The translations under genes were made by a program, and so were the position numbers. Shown here piece after piece: positions 25,942 through 33,115 of a DNA stretch of 64,000 nucleotides. Below the pieces are notes generated by a model. That model was not told the DNA's origin. It did not search any database and saw only the letters and a list, made by a program, of their open reading frames with translations. Source of the stretch: Stygiobacter sp043807765. Its GTDB lineage: Bacteria; Bacteroidota; Ignavibacteria; Ignavibacteriales; Melioribacteraceae. Location of the stretch: contig JAZDFQ010000066.1 in NCBI GenBank assembly GCA_043807765.1, forward strand, positions 1 through 64,000, written 5' to 3'. The number at the start of each line of letters is the position of its first letter. The first letter of the stretch is position 1.

Positions 25942-26706
25942 ATGGCAAAAAAAATACTTTTCTGGGTACTGGCGTTTCTGATTACTGGCGGTTCGGCGGT
26001 ATACCAAAGAATTACCGGCCCAACTTACCCAAAGAGCGGAACTGTTTCACTTGCGGGCAAAACGATTAAGTATAAACTGGAACGCAGTCATGTTACATCT
26101 TCCAATTATTCAGTTGAAATAGAAACTAATGATCCGGAGATAAAAGGTGAGCTGTACTGGCGCCCATATCTTTATAAGGGAGATTTTTCTTATGCTAAAA
26201 TGACCGGCGATAAAGTTTTAATAGCTGAATTACCGGCTCGTGCCGCACTTCAGAAATGGGAGTATTTTGTAAAACTTCAAAAAGGAAATGAAGAAGTAAC
26301 TTTGCCGGGAGAAAAAGTTCTTGTAATTCGTTTCAAAGGAGATGTTCCAAACTGGGTTCTTATCCCACATATAATTTTCATGTTTGGTGCTATGTTACTT
26401 TCAACAAGAACTGCTATTGAAGCATTTAGTAAAACCGCAAACTTATACAAACTTACTATTTGGACATTGTTTTTTCTTTTTGTCGGTGGTTTTGCTCTAG
26501 GTTTTGCAATGAATTGGTATGCATTTGGAGAAATGTGGGGCGGATTTCCTTACGGCAATGATATAACTGATAATAAAACTTTGATCGCGTTTGTCGGCTG
26601 GCTTGTAGCTTTCTATATGATCAAGAAAAATCTAATGCCAAAACTTTTTGCTGTACTTGCTGCAATCTTATTGATGATTGTCTATATGATTCCGCACAGT
26701 GTTTAA
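25942..26706 (+). CDS. Integral membrane protein of unknown function
   Basis: I do not recognise this 254-aa protein. It has an N-terminal membrane segment or uncleaved signal (about 5-20), an extracytoplasmic beta-rich domain (about 30-135, with SLAGKTIKYKLERSHVTSSNY and ELYWRPYLYKGDF), and four further membrane helices near 140-157, 170-190, 210-225 and 230-250. An NWYAFGEMWGGFPYGNDITDNK loop between helices is rich in aromatics and acids. Lengths and order suggest a stable conserved protein rather than a chance frame. It may be co-transcribed with the ArsC/Spx-like gene. Confidence 0.75.
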   Translation: MAKKILFWVLAFLITGGSAVYQRITGPTYPKSGTVSLAGKTIKYKLERSHVTSSNYSVEIETNDPEIKGELYWRPYLYKGDFSYAKMTGDKVLIAELPARAALQKWEYFVKLQKGNEEVTLPGEKVLVIRFKGDVPNWVLIPHIIFMFGAMLLSTRTAIEAFSKTANLYKLTIWTLFFLFVGGFALGFAMNWYAFGEMWGGFPYGNDITDNKTLIAFVGWLVAFYMIKKNLMPKLFAVLAAILLMIVYMIPHSV

Positions 26707-26710
26707 TAAA

Positions 26711-26741
26711 GATTAAGAGTAAGATTACGATCAAGATCGAG
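26711..26741. repeat. GATTAAGAGTAAGATTA-type words, left of the S23 gene
   Basis: This tract is made of variants of GATTAAGA / GATCAAGA and shares AAGAGTAAGATTA with a second tract after the gene (27194-27223), in the same orientation. Confidence 0.6.
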
Positions 26742-26754
26742 CAGAGACAAATAG

Positions 26755-27153
26755 ATGAGTGAAGTTTATTTTGATCATGAAAAATTGATTGTTTATCAAC
26801 GAGCAATGGAGTTCTCCGGCTGGGTTGCTGATAATATCAGTGAAATCCAAATCAAGAATTCAATCATTGATCAATTAGATAGAGCGCCATCCTCAATTGC
26901 TCTGAATATTGCAGAAGGCAATTGGAAATTTACCGGAAGAGATAGATGTAGATATTTAGATATTGCTCGCGGCTCAGCGCTAGAGTGTTCGAGTTGTCTG
27001 GATATAATGTTAGTAAAAAGAATGATTGAAAAATCTGTTCAGGTTCAAGGGAAAAATATATTAAAAGAAATTGTATCAATGTTAGTTGGATTGATAAAAG
27101 CTAATTCTGATCGAGCTTATGAAAATCAAACTGAATATAACTCAACCTCTTAA
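26755..27153 (+). CDS. Four-helix-bundle protein (23S rRNA intervening-sequence family, S23)
   Basis: This 132-aa protein has the S23 family pattern: LIVYQRAMEFSGWV in helix 1, then IIDQLDRAPSSIALNIAEGN in helix 2 and CRYLDIARGSALECSSCLDI in helix 3. Such proteins were first seen encoded in intervening sequences of spirochaete 23S rRNA genes and are common as single genes in Bacteroidota relatives; they form pentameric helical bundles and their role is unsettled. The gene is flanked on both sides by GATTAAGAGTAAG-type repeat words, as if inserted with its own spacer between the membrane-protein and OPT genes. No ribosome site is evident. Confidence 0.9.
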   Translation: MSEVYFDHEKLIVYQRAMEFSGWVADNISEIQIKNSIIDQLDRAPSSIALNIAEGNWKFTGRDRCRYLDIARGSALECSSCLDIMLVKRMIEKSVQVQGKNILKEIVSMLVGLIKANSDRAYENQTEYNSTS

Positions 27154-27193
27154 TCTTAATCATTATCTTAATCGCTTTTGAGATTTCTTAAGA

Positions 27194-27223
27194 AGATCAA
27201 GAGTAAGAGTAAGATTATGATTG
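27194..27223. repeat. GATCAAGAGTAAGAGTAAGATTA-type words, right of the S23 gene
   Basis: Direct-orientation counterpart of the left tract; an inverted CTTAATCTTAATCATTATC tract (27149-27167) lies just before it, at the end of the S23 gene. Confidence 0.6.
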
Positions 27224-27242
27224 TTAGCACAAGGAGAAAAGA

Positions 27243-29225
27243 ATGTCTTCACACGAAACTCCAGCTTCAAGCGGATTACCATCCAACGCGTACTCCGAAT
27301 TAAAACCGGGCGAACAATATGTTCCTATTATGTCGCCGGGCAAAATTTATCCCGAAGTAACTTCCTATTCTGTAGTGACCGGAATTTTGATGGCAGTTAT
27401 TTTTTCCGCCGCCGCCGCTTATTTGGGTCTAAAAGTCGGACAAGTATTTGAAGCCGCTATTCCAATCGCGATTCTTGCTGTGGGTTTAACAAATATGCTT
27501 GGCAAGAAAAACGGAATGGGGCAGAATGTAATTATTCAATCTATAGGCTCATCATCCGGCGCAGTAGTTGCCGGCGCAATTTTTACTTTGCCCGGAATTT
27601 ACATTTTGAATCTGCAAGCAACTTTCTTCCAGATGTTTTTTGCTTCGCTGCTTGGCGGATTTTTAGGAATCTTATTCCTTATTCCTTTCCGCAAATATTT
27701 TGTTAGTGAAATGCATGGCAAGCTTCCATTCCCTGAAGGAACAGCCACTACCGAAATTTTAGTTGCCGGAGAAAAAGGTGGCAATCACGCACTAATTTTA
27801 GTTATAAGTGGTTTGATTGGCGGCGTTTACGATTTTCTTGTTGCAACGTTTGGTACTTGGGCAGAAATTTTCACTTCACGTGTTATTGGAGTTGGAGAAG
27901 TTCTCGCTGATAAATTCAAAATTGTTTTCCGATTGAACACAAGCGCCGCTGTTGTAGGTCTTGGATATGTAATCGGTCTAAAATATTCTGTAATAATTGT
28001 TGCCGGCTCATTTCTCTCTTACTTCGTTTTTGTTCCTCTTATTGCTTACTTCGGAGATGGACTCACAACTACTGTCGGCTCTGGTGTTACTTTGTTAGTT
28101 AAAGATATGTCTGCTGAATTGATTTTCAGTAATTATGTTAAACACATTGGCATTGGCGCAATTGCCATGGCTGGATTCATCGGCATCGTTCGTTCATCCG
28201 GCGTTATTAAATCTGCAATTTCACTGGCTTTCAAAGAGATTGCCGTAAAGAAAGAATCAACATCATCGGAAGAAGTACGAACACAAAAAGATTTATCCAT
28301 GAAGATTATTGTGATTGGAATAATTGTTACAGCAATAGTTTTATTTGTGTTCTTCTTGTTTGGAGTTGTATTTAATGTTCTTCATGCTATTGTTGGTTTA
28401 TTAATCGTAATGATAATGTCTTTCCTGTTTACAACAGTTGCTGCAAACGCAATTGCAATCACCGGCAACAATCCGGTTAGCGGAATGACCTTGATGACAC
28501 TTGTTCTTTCTTCAATCATTTTAGTTTCAGTTGGACTTTCCGGACCTACCGGAATGGTTTCTGCATTGATAATTGGCGGTGTTGTTTGTACAGCATTATC
28601 AGTTGCTGGCTCATTTGTAACAGATTTGAAAATTGGTTATTGGCTTGGTTCAACTCCACAAAAGCAAGAGAAGTGGAAATTTGTTGGCGCACTTGTATCT
28701 GCGTTTACGGTAGTTCTGGTTATGTTGTTGATAAATAAAATTTACGGATTTGGTGAAGGTGGAATGCCTGCACCACAAGCAAACGCAATGGCAGCAATAA
28801 TTCAGCCGCTAATGTCAAACCAACCCGCCCCTTGGATGCTTTATATAGCCGGCGCTTGCATTGCATTAATATTAGCCATGATTAAAGTTCCGGTTCTTGC
28901 ATTTGCACTTGGAATGTATTTACCGCAAGAAATTAACACGCCACTGTTAGTTGGTGGTTTAATTTCGTACTACGTTTCAACAAGAAGCAAAGATGAATCG
29001 TTAAATAATGCTAGAAGAGAAAGAGGAACATTAATTGCTTCCGGATTTATTGCCGGTGGTGCGTTAATGGGTGTAGTAAGTATGATAATTAGAGCAACTG
29101 GTTCAAACTGGGTTATGGCAGAATGGGCAGAATCTCACTCAGCGGAAATTCTTTCATTCGTTATGTTCTGTTTGCTTTGCTTATACACAATTTGGGATTC
29201 TTTACGTGCTAAGAAAGACGCATAA
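27243..29225 (+). CDS. OPT-family oligopeptide transporter
   Basis: The 660-aa membrane protein belongs to the OPT family, which imports small peptides or metal-chelate compounds with a cation gradient. After a short soluble head it has about 14 hydrophobic helices, with family segments such as SVVTGILMAVIFSAAAAYLGLKVGQ, GSSSGAVVAGAIFTLPG, KLPFPEGTATTEILVAGE and AIAITGNNPVSGMTLMTLV. AAGGAG eight bases before the ATG is a strong ribosome site. The neighbouring oligoendopeptidase and, further on, dipeptidyl-peptidases suggest peptide nutrition. Confidence 0.93.
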   Translation: MSSHETPASSGLPSNAYSELKPGEQYVPIMSPGKIYPEVTSYSVVTGILMAVIFSAAAAYLGLKVGQVFEAAIPIAILAVGLTNMLGKKNGMGQNVIIQSIGSSSGAVVAGAIFTLPGIYILNLQATFFQMFFASLLGGFLGILFLIPFRKYFVSEMHGKLPFPEGTATTEILVAGEKGGNHALILVISGLIGGVYDFLVATFGTWAEIFTSRVIGVGEVLADKFKIVFRLNTSAAVVGLGYVIGLKYSVIIVAGSFLSYFVFVPLIAYFGDGLTTTVGSGVTLLVKDMSAELIFSNYVKHIGIGAIAMAGFIGIVRSSGVIKSAISLAFKEIAVKKESTSSEEVRTQKDLSMKIIVIGIIVTAIVLFVFFLFGVVFNVLHAIVGLLIVMIMSFLFTTVAANAIAITGNNPVSGMTLMTLVLSSIILVSVGLSGPTGMVSALIIGGVVCTALSVAGSFVTDLKIGYWLGSTPQKQEKWKFVGALVSAFTVVLVMLLINKIYGFGEGGMPAPQANAMAAIIQPLMSNQPAPWMLYIAGACIALILAMIKVPVLAFALGMYLPQEINTPLLVGGLISYYVSTRSKDESLNNARRERGTLIASGFIAGGALMGVVSMIIRATGSNWVMAEWAESHSAEILSFVMFCLLCLYTIWDSLRAKKDA

Positions 29226-29253
29226 CTTGAGCAAATGAAAAGTTGACTTAGAC

Positions 29254-29280
29254 GCCCCTGCTTTTGCCGGGGTTTCTATT
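29254..29280 (+). terminator. Terminator after the OPT gene
   Basis: GCCCC and GGGGT arms (29254-29258, 29269-29273) enclose a ten-base loop and are followed by TTCTATTTTT. Confidence 0.65.
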
Positions 29281-29369
29281 TTTAAGAATTAATGTGGGTC
29301 AATAATTTTTCTCCTAAAGTCTTTTCTTTTAATAAGAACTTATTTCATAATTTTTCACCCGCTAATAAT

Positions 29370-29377
29370 TAACTTTG
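29370..29377 (+). promoter_or_regulatory. TAnnTTTG -7-like box before pepF
   Basis: TAACTTTG fits the -7 box, but it ends only 11 bases before the ATG, which would make the message almost leaderless. It may be a true promoter or a chance match. Confidence 0.3.
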
Positions 29378-29388
29378 TGGAGACCACA

Positions 29389-31275
29389 ATGAAAGTGTTT
29401 TACAATATTTGTTCAATTTTTTTGGTGATTATAATGGCAACGCAAATTTCCTTTGCTCAGAATAAAGAACGCAAAGACGTTCAGGAAAAATATAAATGGG
29501 ATAATTCCGTTATCTATAAAAGTGTAGATGAATGGAACAAAGACAAAGAAACAATCCAAGCGCAAATTGAATCTCTTAAGTCGTTTCAAGGGAAGATGAG
29601 CAAGAACGCTGAGCTCTTCTACACAACATTGCGTATCTATTTCGATATATATAAGTCATACTACAAGCTTTCGGATTATTCCTTCCGTGTAGCCGATGAA
29701 GATTTGCGCATAAGCGCTAACCAATCTCTCAATCAAATTTCTACTACAATCGGTACAAAACTTGGTGAAGCTGCTTCTTTCATCAATCCGGAAATACTTA
29801 GCATGGATGCCGAGCGTATCAAGAAATGCTTTGATGAGAAAAAAGAGTTAAGCGAATTCAAATTTTACGTTAGCGATATTTTACGTCTTCGCGCCCATAC
29901 TTTATCCGCCCGCGAAGAGGAAATATTAGCAAGCGCCGGATTGATTACATCTACTCCAAGTGAGCTTCACAGCATTTTCTATAATGCAGAAAAGCCTAAT
30001 CCCAAAATAAAACTATCTAAAGGCGAGCAAGTAGAACTAAATTCAGCAGCGTTTAACAAATATAGAGTAGTTCAGAACCGCAAAGACCGCGAGCTTGTTA
30101 TGCGCTCTATGTTCGAGAACTATAAGAAATATCAAAATACATTTGGCGCTAATCTAGCAGGAAAAGTCCGTGGAGATTATTTCTACGCTAAAAATAGGAA
30201 GTATGAAACCGTGCTAGAAAGCTCGCTTAACTCCAATAATATTCCGGTTTCTGTTTATGAAAATCTGGTTAGCCAGATTCATAAAAATCTGCCAACGCTA
30301 CATAGGTTCTTAAAGCTAAAAGCCAAGATGCTCGGTATTGATAAACTTCATTACTACGATTTGTACGTACCGCTTGTAAAATCAGTTGATTTCAAGTACA
30401 ACGTAGAAGATGGACAAAAACTTTTGCTTGATGTTTTCAAACCTATGGGGCAAGAATATGTTTCCACTGTAAAGAAATCTTTCGATGAAAAATGGATTGA
30501 TTACATTCCTTCAACCGGAAAAAGAAGCGGCGCTTATTCATCCGGCGCTCAATACGATTTGCATCCATACATTCTTATGAACTGGACAGATGATTATGAA
30601 TCTGTTTCAACTTTAGCGCATGAACTTGGACATACGATGCACAGCTACTATTCTAATAAGAACCAATCTTTTGTTGATGCGCAGTACGCAACATTCGTAG
30701 CAGAAATTGCATCAACCATAAATGAAACTCTTTTGAATAATTATATGGTTGAAAAAGTTAAAAGCGATGATGAAAAACTTTATTTGCTAGGCACTTATTT
30801 GGATTTATTGCGCACAACAATATTCCGTCAGACTTCCTTTGCTGAATTCGAGTGGGAGATTCATAAGAAAATTGAAAAGGGTGAACCACTTACCGGCGAA
30901 GACATGAGCAAGATTTATTATGATATTGTTAAAACCTACTATGGAAATGATTCCGGCGCTTGCATTGTTGATGATTACATCGCTTACGAATGGGCTCATA
31001 TCCCTCACTTCGTTAACTACACTTACTATGTTTATCAATATTCAACATCGCTTATCTATGCAACAGCTTTTGCAGAGAAGATTGTTAAAGAAGGACAGCC
31101 GGCAGTTGATAAGTTTTACAATATTCTAAAAGGCGGAAGCTCTGCGTATCCGATTGATTTAATTAAGAAAGCCGGATTAGATCCGTTATCATCGGAAGCG
31201 TTTGATCTTACTATGGCAAAAATGAATAAAGTAATGGATCAGATGGAAGAGATCTTAAAGAAGAAGAAAAAATGA
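29389..31275 (+). CDS. pepF: Oligoendopeptidase F, M3 metallopeptidase
   Basis: The 628-aa zinc peptidase has the M3 motif H411-E-L-G-H415 (in STLAHELGHTMHSYYS) and the third ligand region FVAEIASTINE about 25 residues on. Most M3B enzymes are cytoplasmic, but this one begins with a signal peptide (ICSIFLVIIMATQISFAQ), so it probably works in the periplasm or outside. It should cut medium-size peptides. ATG 29389 is used; the upstream GTG at 29377 would put four polar residues before the signal sequence. It follows the OPT transporter on the same strand behind a terminator. Confidence 0.92.
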   Translation: MKVFYNICSIFLVIIMATQISFAQNKERKDVQEKYKWDNSVIYKSVDEWNKDKETIQAQIESLKSFQGKMSKNAELFYTTLRIYFDIYKSYYKLSDYSFRVADEDLRISANQSLNQISTTIGTKLGEAASFINPEILSMDAERIKKCFDEKKELSEFKFYVSDILRLRAHTLSAREEEILASAGLITSTPSELHSIFYNAEKPNPKIKLSKGEQVELNSAAFNKYRVVQNRKDRELVMRSMFENYKKYQNTFGANLAGKVRGDYFYAKNRKYETVLESSLNSNNIPVSVYENLVSQIHKNLPTLHRFLKLKAKMLGIDKLHYYDLYVPLVKSVDFKYNVEDGQKLLLDVFKPMGQEYVSTVKKSFDEKWIDYIPSTGKRSGAYSSGAQYDLHPYILMNWTDDYESVSTLAHELGHTMHSYYSNKNQSFVDAQYATFVAEIASTINETLLNNYMVEKVKSDDEKLYLLGTYLDLLRTTIFRQTSFAEFEWEIHKKIEKGEPLTGEDMSKIYYDIVKTYYGNDSGACIVDDYIAYEWAHIPHFVNYTYYVYQYSTSLIYATAFAEKIVKEGQPAVDKFYNILKGGSSAYPIDLIKKAGLDPLSSEAFDLTMAKMNKVMDQMEEILKKKKK

Positions 31276-31279
31276 ATTA

Positions 31280-31342
31280 ATGGAAAATAGATTACCAAAA
31301 GTAGATTGGGATAAATGCATGGTCGGTTTTCCTAGGCGGTCA
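31280..31342 (+). repeat. Direct repeat, left copy, flanking the HEPN/nucleotidyltransferase genes
   Basis: Starts ATGGAAAATAGATTACCAA and ends GGCGGTCA. It aligns along its whole length with 32455-32518, with scattered changes and one indel. Read as protein it begins MENRLPKVDWDK, so both copies could derive from the 5' end of a lost gene. A CAAGGT/ACCTTG hairpin (31341-31356) adjoins. Confidence 0.65.
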
Positions 31343-31377
31343 AGGTTCACACCTTGCCTTATCACTAACGGGCGGAA

Positions 31378-31788
31378 TTATTTTAATAAAAGAGCTTCCG
31401 CCCATTCTTGAAACTTATCAAAGCTTCTCGAAAGTTTATCAATATCACTTTTATGATAAATATCGCCATGGTATGAGACAATATTTTTCTTCTCGATTAT
31501 TTTGGAAAGATTGTCGAGGGCTCTTTTTTTTGTATCTGATGGGATGATAATACTATCTAAAAGATTAACCACTTCATGGTGATTCTCACCCTTAGCTCTT
31601 TTACCTTTGGTTTTAATACACAAGGCATCGGCATAGGCAATTGCTGAATGCACAATTAGAACGCCGGCAGCATTATAGTATTGATGCTCTGCAGCTAACT
31701 TAGCTCCGTGCCAAAAGTTTAGCGCAACGGAATGAAAATTTGCAGCTTTATTTTTTTCAACGGAAACTTGAGATGTCTTTCTAGTCAT
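31378..31788 (-). CDS. HEPN-domain protein of a HEPN/nucleotidyltransferase pair
   Basis: The 136-aa helical protein has the HEPN layout: a first helix with NFWHGAKLAAEHQYYNAAGVLIVHSAIAYADAL, a middle helix around HHEVVNLLDSI, and the end helix LSRSFDKFQEWAEALL. The usual RNase motif R-x4-6-H of toxic HEPN proteins is not clear; the corresponding stretch reads KKNIVSYHGDIYH, so it may belong to the non-catalytic or KNTase-associated HEPN class. It overlaps the upstream nucleotidyltransferase gene by eight bases. In known HEPN/MNT modules the HEPN part is the toxin and the MNT part the antitoxin that modifies it; which applies here is inference. Confidence 0.75.
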   Translation of the reverse strand: MTRKTSQVSVEKNKAANFHSVALNFWHGAKLAAEHQYYNAAGVLIVHSAIAYADALCIKTKGKRAKGENHHEVVNLLDSIIIPSDTKKRALDNLSKIIEKKNIVSYHGDIYHKSDIDKLSRSFDKFQEWAEALLLK

Positions 31789-32398
31789 TTAGTAAGCTCC
31801 TTATGGATTTACCGAAAAGTATCTTGCCTTCCTTCACAATATCATTTACCGGAGAGGCTTTCTTTTTTGCTCTCAGCTTAAAATCGGAAAGGGAGATGAA
31901 GTAAGGGGCGATGGAAATACCAAATTGGGAATAAAGTTTTTGACGGATCAGATTAATTAGCCTCTCTAATTCTTTTTTATCACTCTGTATTTGATACACT
32001 ATGCAAAGATCGTAGTCACTGCTATTAGTTTCTTCAAGCCGGGCAACACTTCCAAAGAGAATAACGCTAATAGACTTTTTTGATAAGGCTTTTTTTAACA
32101 GAATAACGATTTTGGCGGGAAGTGACTGTTCAATTTCAAGAAGGGGAAGAATGCCCTCTTTAACAAGATAATTATCAAAGTTGAGAGTGTATATGTGAAC
32201 GTTACCGCCGATCTGCCGGTTGACAATTTTTAGTTTTTCTAGTTTTGATAGTGCCGCTAAGCATGATGGCGGACTGATACCGGCATTCATTGCAATTTCT
32301 CTTCCAGAGAATCCGTTTTTTGAGTAACGAAGTTCACGTAAGATTGCAATATGAGAGTAAGTGGTAAATATTTCGTTTAGAATCTTATGTATAATCAT
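31781..32398 (-). CDS. Winged-helix nucleotidyltransferase (MNT-like)
   Basis: The 205-aa protein joins an N-terminal winged helix-turn-helix (about 8-75: SGREIAMNAGISPPSCLAALSKLEKLKIV then a wing GNVHIY) to a minimal nucleotidyltransferase domain with G116-S117 and D128/D130 (FGSVAR ... SSDYDLCIV). The fold suggests transfer of a nucleotide to the partner HEPN protein, and the DNA-binding head suggests control of its own promoter. ATG 32398 is chosen: a longer GTG start at 32425 would lie in the middle of the dyad operator. The gene is first of the pair and is preceded by a -7 box and the operator. Confidence 0.82.
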   Translation of the reverse strand: MIIHKILNEIFTTYSHIAILRELRYSKNGFSGREIAMNAGISPPSCLAALSKLEKLKIVNRQIGGNVHIYTLNFDNYLVKEGILPLLEIEQSLPAKIVILLKKALSKKSISVILFGSVARLEETNSSDYDLCIVYQIQSDKKELERLINLIRQKLYSQFGISIAPYFISLSDFKLRAKKKASPVNDIVKEGKILFGKSIRSLLND

Positions 32399-32407
32399 TT
32401 TTTTGAT

Positions 32408-32443
32408 GTTAGGATAAGCTAACACATGTTATGTTTTCCTAAC
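32408..32443. promoter_or_regulatory. Nested dyad operator of the HEPN/nucleotidyltransferase pair
   Basis: Outer arms GTTAGGA (32408-32414) and TCCTAAC (32437-32443) and inner arms TAACA/TGTTA (32420-32431) share one centre at 32425.5. The dyad lies between the -7 box and the start codon of the winged-helix nucleotidyltransferase, the place for an autorepressor site. Confidence 0.65.
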
Positions 32444-32450
32444 AAAGATA
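32443..32450 (-). promoter_or_regulatory. TAnnTTTG -7 promoter box of the HEPN/nucleotidyltransferase pair
   Basis: TATCTTTG on the minus strand abuts the outer arm of the dyad. Transcription from it would start inside the dyad, so a protein bound there would block the promoter. Confidence 0.5.
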
Positions 32451-32454
32451 AGGG

Positions 32455-32518
32455 ATGGAAAATAGATTACCAAGAGAAGATTTTGAATAAATACCTGGGT
32501 GGTTTCCTTCGGCGGTCA
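32455..32518 (+). repeat. Direct repeat, right copy, flanking the HEPN/nucleotidyltransferase genes
   Basis: Counterpart of 31280-31342 in the same orientation. Its reading frame breaks early (MENRLPREDFE then stop), which fits a decayed remnant. Confidence 0.65.
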
Positions 32519-32559
32519 TTGTAACTTTACACTAGTCAAGTATAGCTAGTCCTTCGTAT

Positions 32560-33000
32560 TTAGGTTTTTACAATCCCGAAAAGATTGTCAAAGAAACTTT
32601 TAAAAGAAACGTAGATGATCAAAAGAACTTGGATTAAAAAAATGATTTCACAAACAGTTTCAATATTTTGCACGTTTTTCTTTTTCTTTTGTCCATTGAC
32701 AATCCACATTTGTTTCAATAATTCAAAAGGAAGCATTTTCTCAAAGTCGTCTAAATTATCATCTTTGTCCAAAAACCTTTTTGTTATACGATAATTGAGA
32801 ATCAAAAGAAGTGATGATAAAAGCGAAACCAGTATAATGATTGAATAAAAAGAGGATAATTTACTATCAACTGTGATTAGAACGCTGAAAGTTGCTATGA
32901 TTAATGTATTAAATAACAAGAGTGCATTCCAATAATTAAAACGAGTGCTTAATATCTGTTCTCTTGTATGAATGTCAAATTGAAACTGTTCTTGTGTCAT
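32560..33000 (-). CDS. Small membrane protein of unknown function
   Basis: I do not recognise this 146-aa protein. It has a hydrophilic start (TQEQFQFDIHTREQIL), two close membrane helices (about 24-43 and 48-68), a cytoplasmic stretch with acidic DKDDNLDDFEKML and basic GQKKKKN, and a third helix near 114-130. The two-helix hairpin plus third helix recalls membrane effectors found beside defence genes, but no diagnostic motif is present. It lies between the HEPN pair and the FISUMP lipoprotein, all on the minus strand, in what looks like an accessory patch. Confidence 0.6.
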   Translation of the reverse strand: MTQEQFQFDIHTREQILSTRFNYWNALLLFNTLIIATFSVLITVDSKLSSFYSIIILVSLLSSLLLILNYRITKRFLDKDDNLDDFEKMLPFELLKQMWIVNGQKKKKNVQNIETVCEIIFLIQVLLIIYVSFKSFFDNLFGIVKT

Positions 33001-33115
33001 ATTTAAGCCATATCCTTATTAAAGCTGTACGTATTATTTTTAAAGGAACATGGATATGCGTGCAACTGCGTATCTGTATTCCAATTTCATCATAGGTTAA
33101 CAATCAATAATCATT

